33,932 nt of DNA, taken from NCBI GenBank assembly GCA_903826775.1, contig CAIKFU010000089.1:1-33932 (forward strand), read 5' to 3'. This stretch comes from an uncultured beta proteobacterium. Its GTDB lineage: Bacteria > Pseudomonadota > Gammaproteobacteria > Burkholderiales > Burkholderiaceae. Below the pieces are notes generated by a model. The model had not been told where the DNA came from and searched no databases. It saw nothing but the letters and a program-made list of their open reading frames with translations. The position numbers and the translations under genes were made by a program. This document shows, one piece after another, positions 25,999 through 32,537 of the stretch (its first letter is position 1; every line of letters begins with the position of its first letter).

Positions 25999-26075
25999 TG
26001 GTCGGGGCGGTGGGATTCGAACTCACGACCCTCTGCTCCCAAAGCAGATGCGCTACCAGGCTGCGCTACGCCCCG
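25999..26075 (-). tRNA. tRNA-Pro (anticodon TGG)
   Basis: A 77-nt cloverleaf with encoded CCA. Acceptor CGGGGCG pairs with CGCCCCG, the anticodon stem is TCTGC/GCAGA around loop TTTGGGA, and the T loop is GTTCGAATC. Anticodon TGG reads CCA and, by wobble, other CCN codons. It is first of the two-tRNA run leading into the Bug operon and divergent from the DUF2946-like gene. Confidence 0.97.
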
Positions 26076-26135
26076 ACAAGGGATCTATTTTACATGGAAT
26101 GAAATACTAATAGCAATTCTAGTAATATCTCCCCT

Positions 26136-26516
26136 ATGCGTGTCCTTTTCTTCCCCCTGGTCTCTCGCCAAATGCGCTCTGCGTTAGCAATGGCAATCTT
26201 GCTATGCAGCCTTTTAGGTAGCCACTGGATCGGTTTTGCCCACGGTATTTCACATGCAGGGCTAATGGTTCAGACTGTGGAACAGTCTGAAGCTGAAGCT
26301 AAAAATAGCCAGCAAAGCAATCAAATAAAACATAGCAATGCAAGCTGCCATCTATTTGATGCGCTAACCTTAGCTAGCTTCATTAGTTCAAATGCAATCG
26401 TCAGCGTTCGTGCGCCAATTTTTACTGAGTTCTTAATTTCCATCAATACGGTTGTACTGCCTTCATGCGCTGCCACACCCTATCAATCGCGCGCACCCCC
26501 ATTCTTCGTCATCTAA
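26136..26516 (+). CDS. DUF2946-like exported small protein, probably metal-linked
   Basis: A 126-residue protein with an N-terminal hydrophobic segment (ALAMAILLCSLLGSHWIGFA, about 16-35), a His-containing patch (HGISHAG), a single Cys in NASCHLFDALTLA, and the C-terminal RAPP motif that marks DUF2946 proteins. These are often found beside TonB-dependent metal receptors, as here. The function is unknown; metal sensing or chaperoning is inference. The start has no clear ribosome-binding site. A perfect inverted repeat follows the stop. Confidence 0.75.
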   Translation: MRVLFFPLVSRQMRSALAMAILLCSLLGSHWIGFAHGISHAGLMVQTVEQSEAEAKNSQQSNQIKHSNASCHLFDALTLASFISSNAIVSVRAPIFTEFLISINTVVLPSCAATPYQSRAPPFFVI

Positions 26517-26519
26517 AAA

Positions 26520-26546
26520 ATTTAACGCTGAAAATGCGCGTTAAAT
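26520..26546. repeat. perfect 9-bp inverted repeat between the DUF2946-like and TonB receptor genes
   Basis: ATTTAACGC (26520-26528) and GCGTTAAAT (26538-26546) are exact reverse complements around a 9-base loop. On the minus strand a T-run (TTTTTTAG) follows, as in an intrinsic terminator, but no minus-strand gene ends here. On the plus strand the stem is followed by CCTAAAAGTTGTTTTT, a delayed T-rich run. It could be an attenuator between the two genes, an operator for the receptor, or a terminator for antisense transcription. Confidence 0.7.
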
Positions 26547-26599
26547 CCTAAAAGTTGTTTTTGGTCCTTTGACCGCTAGTTGAAATAACTGGATGAAGA

Positions 26600-28678
26600 A
26601 TGAAGCATATTATTTTAATCGCCCTATTAACCTTGATAGGGCTAACAAAAATTGAATTGGTTTGGTCGCAAAGCCAAATACATGAACCTCTTGAACTTGA
26701 TGTTTCCGGGGTTAGGGAATCAAACGGCGGAATCCTCGCCCCCTCGAGAGTGCTTACGGGTGATGAATTGCAAAACAAAATGGCGGGGACTCTTGGTGCA
26801 ACCTTAGCAAATGAATTGGGGGTATCCGCCACTGGCTATGGAAGCGGAGCTTCTCGCCCAGTAATTAGAGGTCTAGATGGGGCAAGAGTGCAAATTCTCC
26901 AAAATGGATTGTCCGTTGGAGACGTCTCTAGTATTTCTGCAGACCACGCTGTCGCAAATCCAATTCAAAATGCCCATCAGATCGAAATATTGCGAGGGGC
27001 TGCTGCATTAATGTATGGATCAGGGTCAAGTGGTGGTCTAGTAAATGTAGTCAACGACCGCATCGTCACATCAATGCCAGACGCCCCGTCTGGAGCATTC
27101 AATACAAGCTATGAAACAGTCAATCAAGGTAAAACCGGTAATTTGGAACTAGACGCTCCTTCAGGTCCGATCGCACTCCATCTTGATACGTCCATCAGCA
27201 ATTCCAACAACTACCGCATTCCCGGCTTTGCAGAACAAGGCGGACCAAATGCAAATTGGTCAATTAATCCTGGGCAACCTACAAACATTCCGTATAGCGG
27301 AAAACTGCCTTTCTCATTCAGCAACCAGAATAGCCTAGGACTAGGAGCCTCATATATTGCAACAAATGGATATACAGGCGTCTCAATGGAACGCATGAAT
27401 CACAACTACGGAATACCAACAGCAGATGGCGGATTTATTCAACAATCACAAAATCGCTATGACTTTAGCCATCAATCAAATGACCCCTTCAATGGTTTCT
27501 CATCAATAAAAGTTAGCGCCGCCAATATTAACTATCAGCATACTGAATTTACAAATAACGGCAGTGCCGCCACTCAGTGGAACAATACCGCAAACGAGGC
27601 GCGCATTGAAGCAGCACATCGTGAACTGCTAGGTTCAAAAGGTGTGGTTGGCGTACAAATAACGGGGGCAACTCTAAATGCAACTGACCTAACCACCAAT
27701 AGCTTTGCAATCGTTCCTCAAACCAAGTCAAACACTGCAGCAACATTTCTGATTGAAGAAGGCATCTATGGCCCTATTCAAACGAGCTTGGGTGTTCGTT
27801 ATAGTTACACTGGACAAAATCCCAACCAATCGACCATATTTCCCAGTCAAAACCAAGAAGGGTTTATAAACGGAAATCCTAATGCCCCATCGCTTCAAAA
27901 TAGGCAATTCAGTTTATTGTCATATTCAGCAGGTGGCCTATGGAATATGACACGCGAATACGGTTTTGGGTTGGCCTACACAGTTTCCCAAAGAGCACCT
28001 ACAGCTCAAGAATTGTATTCATACGGCCCCCATGACTCTACGGCCACGTTCGATGTTGGGAACTCAAACCTGGGAACAGAAACATCCCACAATCTCGAAC
28101 TCAGCATCAAAAAAACGAAAGGGCTAATACTCGGTAAAGCCAGCATCTACCGCAATCAATTTAATAATTACATCTATGGATTTTATACAGGTGCATATAG
28201 CAGCAGCAATCAGAATTTTTCCGTTGTGCAGGCATCACAAGCTAACAGCAATATTCGCGGCGCAGAGGGGGAATTAAACTACAACGCGAACCAAAGTGGG
28301 ATTGGCGGTCGTTTATTTGGAGATATTTCTCAGGGAACATTTAGCGCCGGAGGAAATCTTCCCTTGCAGCCAGCCCCTCGGATAGGTAGTGAATTAACCT
28401 ATCAAAAAAACAACTGGCTAGGAGGCATCGCTTACATATACAGTTTTCAACAAAATCGCCTTGCTTCGTATGAGATTGGCCCTACCCCAAGCTATAACCT
28501 TATCAATGCAACCCTTTCTTACAATGAAAGGGTTGGGGCGGTCAATTGGACAGGCTATTTACTACTTAAGAATCTTTTGAACGAAGAAATTCGTTATGCC
28601 ACAACACCAATGGCCGTTCGCTTATACGCTCCTCAACCAGGTCGCAGTTTAATGATTGGCATCAGGGGAGCGTTTTAG
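26600..28678 (+). CDS. TonB-dependent outer-membrane receptor, ZnuD-like
   Basis: A 692-residue protein with a signal peptide (about 1-24, MKHIILIALLTLIGLTKIEL start), a plug domain (RVLTGDELQNKMAGTLGATL, RPVIRGLDGARVQILQNG, IEILRGAAALMYGSGSSGG) and a beta-barrel ending in a terminal aromatic (MIGIRGAF). The barrel stretch RAPTAQELYSYGPHDSTATF resembles the ZnuD zinc-receptor group. It lacks the long His-rich loops of some ZnuD proteins, so the metal is uncertain; zinc or copper is likely given the DUF2946-like neighbour. It follows that gene by 83 bases. Confidence 0.9.
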   Translation: MKHIILIALLTLIGLTKIELVWSQSQIHEPLELDVSGVRESNGGILAPSRVLTGDELQNKMAGTLGATLANELGVSATGYGSGASRPVIRGLDGARVQILQNGLSVGDVSSISADHAVANPIQNAHQIEILRGAAALMYGSGSSGGLVNVVNDRIVTSMPDAPSGAFNTSYETVNQGKTGNLELDAPSGPIALHLDTSISNSNNYRIPGFAEQGGPNANWSINPGQPTNIPYSGKLPFSFSNQNSLGLGASYIATNGYTGVSMERMNHNYGIPTADGGFIQQSQNRYDFSHQSNDPFNGFSSIKVSAANINYQHTEFTNNGSAATQWNNTANEARIEAAHRELLGSKGVVGVQITGATLNATDLTTNSFAIVPQTKSNTAATFLIEEGIYGPIQTSLGVRYSYTGQNPNQSTIFPSQNQEGFINGNPNAPSLQNRQFSLLSYSAGGLWNMTREYGFGLAYTVSQRAPTAQELYSYGPHDSTATFDVGNSNLGTETSHNLELSIKKTKGLILGKASIYRNQFNNYIYGFYTGAYSSSNQNFSVVQASQANSNIRGAEGELNYNANQSGIGGRLFGDISQGTFSAGGNLPLQPAPRIGSELTYQKNNWLGGIAYIYSFQQNRLASYEIGPTPSYNLINATLSYNERVGAVNWTGYLLLKNLLNEEIRYATTPMAVRLYAPQPGRSLMIGIRGAF

Positions 28679-28687
28679 ACGCATCCC
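28666..28687 (+). terminator. possible terminator between convergent receptor and chromate-transporter genes
   Basis: GGGA-GCGT, loop TTTAG, ACGC-(A)-TCCC forms an 8-bp stem with one bulged A, followed on the plus strand by TATTTA. It spans the stop codon of the receptor gene and reaches that of the opposite gene. The T-tract is short, so this is a weak call. Confidence 0.3.
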
Positions 28688-29220
28688 TATTTAATGCCAA
28701 AAAAACGCATTGCGATTGACCCAAAAAGACCAATACCCAGTATTACAAATACCGGGTTAATCTTTGTTTTCATTATTAAATACAAAGAAGTTAAACTCAA
28801 GGCAATGGTAAGCGGTCCATTAATTGAGGCTTTTGCAACAGCATAAACGCCTGACGCCATCAAACCAATTGAGATGGGTTCAAGGGCATTCTGTACTGCC
28901 CTTCGCCAGGGATTCTCGCCAATCCTAACCCATAGTCTTCCGGCAAAATAACACAAGACACTAGAAGGTAAAAAGAAGGAAAGCAGGACAATGAGCGCCC
29001 CAATAAAACCTGCTATCTGGAAACCAAATACTAAAACCATGAGCATATTCGGGCCAGGGGCTAACTGGCCAATACTATAAACTTGTACAAAGTGCATATG
29101 GTCAATGTTGAATTGATGAGCCAAAACAACCTGCATTTCAGGAAGAACAGCGGTTCCCCCACCAACCGCTAGCAAAGATAGCATTGCAAAAGTTGCAGTC
29201 AAATGCATTAGCACATTCAT
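28687..29220 (-). CDS. chromate transporter family protein, second half
   Basis: A 177-residue membrane protein of the CHR family in its short, one-domain form. The conserved LAVGGGTAVLPEMQ near the N-terminus and YSIGQLAPGPNMLMVL are the signature of CHR domains. About five or six membrane segments follow. The frame extends upstream to 29253, but the ATG at 29220 is preferred: it comes one base after the stop of the other half and has a GGGTG ribosome-binding site. The pair should form one heteromeric transporter exporting chromate or a similar oxyanion. Confidence 0.88.
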   Translation of the reverse strand: MNVLMHLTATFAMLSLLAVGGGTAVLPEMQVVLAHQFNIDHMHFVQVYSIGQLAPGPNMLMVLVFGFQIAGFIGALIVLLSFFLPSSVLCYFAGRLWVRIGENPWRRAVQNALEPISIGLMASGVYAVAKASINGPLTIALSLTSLYLIMKTKINPVFVILGIGLFGSIAMRFFGIK

Positions 29221-29221
29221 G

Positions 29222-29782
29222 CTACACCCTGGGGCGATACAAAAACAATGCAATGGGGACCATAATGAGTAAGACTAGCGGCAAGGATAATTTTAGAATA
29301 CTCATAAGCACAAAAGTTATCAAAATAATGGATAAGGATTTAACGCTTTTCCACTGCTCATCTCCAATTTTGTAGGTAATGGCAGCCAATAATCCCGTCG
29401 CTGCGGCTGCAATAGCAGCCAATATTAAATTCACAAGTGGGTGGTCAGAGTTGGCGGAATAGGCTATGCCAATCAATAGAACAAAGACCGATCCGGGAAT
29501 AATCAATCCAATCAATGCAAAAAAAGCGCCTAATGGACCTTTAATATGGTCACCAGTTAGAACAGCCATATTGACAGAATTTAAACCGGGCATGGTTTGG
29601 CTAATTGCTAGATAGGCCATGAATTCATCAGCATTTAGCCATTTTTTATTCTCAACCAAGAGGATGCGTTCATAGGCAATGATTCCACCACCAAAACTAA
29701 TTGCCCCGATAATCAAAAATTGGGTAAATAAATCTATTAGACGGGGTGCGTCTTGCGAATCGGTCACAGCCTTAGATTTCAC
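29222..29782 (-). CDS. chromate transporter family protein, first half
   Basis: A 186-residue CHR-domain membrane protein. IIGAISFGGGIIAYERILLV and AISQTMPGLNSVNMAVLTG are the family motifs, equivalent to the FGGP/P-G-P signatures of ChrA. The frame has an ATG at 29833, but that would overlap the upstream CYTH-like gene by 55 bases. A GTG at 29782 overlaps its TGA as GTGA, with GGGAAG upstream, and gives a normal N-terminus, so I use it; a GTG at 29767 is another option. The two halves are head to tail, one base apart. Confidence 0.85.
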   Translation of the reverse strand: MKSKAVTDSQDAPRLIDLFTQFLIIGAISFGGGIIAYERILLVENKKWLNADEFMAYLAISQTMPGLNSVNMAVLTGDHIKGPLGAFFALIGLIIPGSVFVLLIGIAYSANSDHPLVNLILAAIAAAATGLLAAITYKIGDEQWKSVKSLSIILITFVLMSILKLSLPLVLLIMVPIALFLYRPRV

Positions 29783-30606
29783 TCGGGCTTCCCATATACA
29801 AGTGCCGTCTTTGTACTTCCAATTTCCAACCATTTGGATAACGCAATTTGCAATTTTTGAAAAAATTGATCCGCACGCTTATGCGCCTTACTAACCGCTC
29901 TGTTTTCTTCATTCACTCTATAGGAAAATGATAACTCGCCAACGATCGGATCTCCTACGCTGCGCATCCAGATGGCTATATCGCAGTGAGCCTGAACACC
30001 GTCACCAAATACCAATGTTCCAATCGGCAAACAAGCTTCAAGAATTTTATTACTAGACCCGCCAACCATTTTTATGGGCGTATCCCTCTTAAGCTTTAAG
30101 AATTCTAAGCCAGGAAAAAACTTAATAACACTTTCATAGCTTGTTTCAAAAATCTGATCAATTGGAATAGCATCCAAAATTGAGTTGTTTGAATAAACCG
30201 AACGCATTGTTCCCAAACCGTCGCCCCGCAAGATCTCCTCTTTAAAACGGATCCGAGCTTTAGATTTTGTCTTTGGGACTGGATTAAATTTAGACGAAAG
30301 ATCCAGTTCATGAGATCGACATTTCATTGTCACTTCGCACCAATCATCAACCCAGACATTTTGTCTGGACTCTCGGACTCTTAAGATTAAATTATTTCTT
30401 CGAAAATCTTCGGCAGGGGTATCGTAAAAACAAATGTTGCGAAGTCCAGTTGTTGCATTATTCAAATAGAGAAACTCCACTTGATTTTTTTTACAGAATT
30501 TAACAATTAATTCACTTAACTCAAGCACCTTGCTGCGACGATCTAGTCCTGCAGGCTTAATTAGGAGCTTAAACTCTCGATTCGTAATTAGTTTATGTGG
30601 CTTCAT
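29779..30606 (-). CDS. CYTH/VTC-like triphosphate-tunnel-fold protein (tentative)
   Basis: A 275-residue cytoplasmic protein with no signal or membrane segment. The order of charged motifs resembles the CYTH/triphosphate tunnel metalloenzyme fold: REFKLLIK (10-17), FYDTPAEDFRRNNLILRVRE (60-79), EVTMK (91-95), RIRFKEEI (118-125) and VGELSFSYRV (222-231). The classical ExExK start is only partly kept (EFK). Members act on triphosphates or polyphosphate, or bind nucleotides. The assignment rests on motif pattern only. Its stop overlaps the start of the chromate-transporter pair, suggesting coupling, which is an unusual pairing. Confidence 0.6.
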   Translation of the reverse strand: MKPHKLITNREFKLLIKPAGLDRRSKVLELSELIVKFCKKNQVEFLYLNNATTGLRNICFYDTPAEDFRRNNLILRVRESRQNVWVDDWCEVTMKCRSHELDLSSKFNPVPKTKSKARIRFKEEILRGDGLGTMRSVYSNNSILDAIPIDQIFETSYESVIKFFPGLEFLKLKRDTPIKMVGGSSNKILEACLPIGTLVFGDGVQAHCDIAIWMRSVGDPIVGELSFSYRVNEENRAVSKAHKRADQFFQKLQIALSKWLEIGSTKTALVYGKPE

Positions 30607-30620
30607 ATTTCCATATCAAG

Positions 30621-30651
30621 ATAAAATAAAAAAGATTCCTCAAGGAAAATC
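30621..30651 (-). terminator. weak terminator after the phasin-like gene
   Basis: On the minus strand TTCC-TTGA-GGAA (30636-30647) forms a short stem followed by TCTTTTTTATTTT. It sits between the phasin-like gene and the CYTH-like gene, where a terminator is plausible. The stem is only 4 bp, so efficiency should be low. The rest of the 104-base gap shows nothing clear. Confidence 0.35.
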
Positions 30652-30710
30652 AAGCAACGGTCATAGCGATACTTATGTCCTGATTGATTAACCCCAAGTT
30701 AATTTATTGT

Positions 30711-31400
30711 TTAATTCTTAGTATTAGCGGACCCAGTATCTTCTGCCAATTTTACTGTTGCCTTACGGGCAGCAGTTTTCCTTTTTTTAACAGCAGGTTT
30801 TTTAATGCCCACCCTCTTAAGGGCAGCCCTCTTGCCATCAACAATTCGTTTCGCCGGTATTTTCTTCGAGAGTGTTTTTCTTGCTAAGGACTTTTCAGAA
30901 GGTTTCAGTTTGGCCTGAGCAACCTTTTTCTCTGCAACATCAAGAGCATCATTCACCAGCTTACGGCCCTCTTTAAATACTTTGGCCCCAGCATTGGAGA
31001 CATCCCGAACAACTTTTGCCAACTTTTCACCGCCTACAGGCATTTTCTTTTCAGCATCCTCAAGCCAATCCGATAGAGAATATCTGGCCTTTTCTAAGTA
31101 TTTTTCTGCCTCAATAGCAGCATCATTACCCATATCCCTAAGAATCAGCTTTACTTGTTTTTGATAATGTGACATCCGCTTTGTAGATTCCAAAGCAGCT
31201 TTATGCTGAAGTTCTTTTAACCTAATGAGGTCGCTCTTCACAGAAGTCTTCGCAAGATCTAAGGCATAAGCCATATTTTCCCGTAATTCTGCAGCGTGTT
31301 CCTCACTCAATTTTTTTGCGACATCCAATAGCTTGTGAGAAAGTGAAAACAATTCGCCCGCCTTTTGTTTTTGCCACTCTTGAAAGTCCGCCTTTTTCAT
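30711..31400 (-). CDS. phasin-like protein with a histone-H1-like basic tail
   Basis: A 229-residue protein with no signal peptide. The first two thirds (to about 155) are amphipathic helix with heptad character, resembling phasin_2 proteins that coat polyhydroxyalkanoate granules. The last third (about 163-218) is rich in Lys, Ala, Pro and Arg (KKPAVKKRKTAARKA), like histone H1 and the tails of PhaF and PhaM, which tie granules to the nucleoid. I start at the ATG at 31400, 7 bases after AAGGA; a TTG two codons upstream is too close to that site. No PHA synthase gene is in the window. An H1-like DNA-binding protein without a granule role is the alternative. Confidence 0.75.
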   Translation of the reverse strand: MKKADFQEWQKQKAGELFSLSHKLLDVAKKLSEEHAAELRENMAYALDLAKTSVKSDLIRLKELQHKAALESTKRMSHYQKQVKLILRDMGNDAAIEAEKYLEKARYSLSDWLEDAEKKMPVGGEKLAKVVRDVSNAGAKVFKEGRKLVNDALDVAEKKVAQAKLKPSEKSLARKTLSKKIPAKRIVDGKRAALKRVGIKKPAVKKRKTAARKATVKLAEDTGSANTKN

Positions 31401-31541
31401 AGTCAATTCCTTAAAGTTATGTGAACTAAACTATCAAAGTAACATAACAAATTTAGAATATCAATTAACATAAGTCAAATTGTCATGCGATAGCAATATT
31501 AAACATGCATAAATGATGAATTAAACCGTTATCCTCTCAGC

Positions 31542-32504
31542 ATGTCACTAAAAAATAAGATACAAACTATTTTCTGTCTTTTGGCTTTTTTCGTGCTAAT
31601 AAATGCTAATGCCGAAACATTTAAATTCGTCGCTTTAGGCGATATGCCATACAACATACCAAATGACTACATTCGTTTTGAAAGACTGATCCAGCAGATT
31701 AATAAAAGTCAACCCAGTTTTAGTATTTTTATTGGAGATACTAAATCTGGTGGAACCCCCTGCTCAAACGAACACGTTGAAAAAATTCAACGCTATTTTA
31801 ATGAGTTTGAATCCCCATTAATATATAGCCCTGGAGACAATGAATGGACTGATTGTCATCGACTTTTAGCGGGCTCGTTTAATCCATTGGAGAGATTACA
31901 AAATTTGCGGGAATCCTTTTTTCTATCAAAAAGTAGTCTAGGAAAAACAAAACTACCATTAATAAGGCAACCTGATGTAATGAAGCAATTCTCACAATAT
32001 GTAGAGAATTCATATTGGATAAAAAACAAAATATTATTTGTTAGTTTAAATATTCCAGGTTCAAATAATAATTTTGAGCGAAACCTAAATGCAGTAGAAG
32101 AATACTATCAAAGAAATTCCGCAAATTTGGCATGGATTGAATACACCTTCAACGTCGCCAAAAAACAAAATCTTTCAGCAATTGTTTTTGCCTACCAAGC
32201 CGACATGTTCTACTCACCAAATCAAGCAACAGACTTATCAAGCGGGTATCGTGATACGTTAAATAGTTTTACTGTAAATGCGGAAAGATTTAATAATCCC
32301 GTCTTACTTATTCATGGAGATAGTCATTTTTTAAAAATCGACCAGCCTCTTAAAACTAGTAACAAAAAAAATGTTCTTGAAAATGTTGTTCGTCTACAGG
32401 TTATGGGAGAGGAGCAAATTCAAGCTGTGGAAATAACAATTGATCCAAATAAAAATTCGCCATTTAGCTTCAGACCGCTGATCGTACCAGCCAATTCTAG
32501 ATAG
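31542..32504 (+). CDS. exported metallophosphoesterase-like protein
   Basis: A 320-residue protein with a signal peptide (about 1-24, cleavage after NANA). Motifs follow the order of calcineurin-like phosphoesterases but with changes: ALGDMPY (31-37) in place of GDxH, FIGDTKSGG (63-71), SPGDNEWTDC (96-105) where GNHD is usual, and HGDSH near 260 for the GHxH site. This variant set recurs in proteobacterial proteins of unknown substrate. The gene is visibly richer in A+T than its neighbours, which may mean more recent acquisition. It stands alone, divergent from the phasin-like gene across 141 bases; I could not place a convincing promoter there. Confidence 0.78.
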   Translation: MSLKNKIQTIFCLLAFFVLINANAETFKFVALGDMPYNIPNDYIRFERLIQQINKSQPSFSIFIGDTKSGGTPCSNEHVEKIQRYFNEFESPLIYSPGDNEWTDCHRLLAGSFNPLERLQNLRESFFLSKSSLGKTKLPLIRQPDVMKQFSQYVENSYWIKNKILFVSLNIPGSNNNFERNLNAVEEYYQRNSANLAWIEYTFNVAKKQNLSAIVFAYQADMFYSPNQATDLSSGYRDTLNSFTVNAERFNNPVLLIHGDSHFLKIDQPLKTSNKKNVLENVVRLQVMGEEQIQAVEITIDPNKNSPFSFRPLIVPANSR

Positions 32505-32537
32505 GTTTAAAGCCATCAATGAATCTTGCTGGAATAA

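Noticed and set aside
31407..31541. Promoter for the exported phosphoesterase-like gene
   Set aside because: The gap is very A+T-rich and gives many weak matches; TTGTCA has no -10 box at proper spacing.
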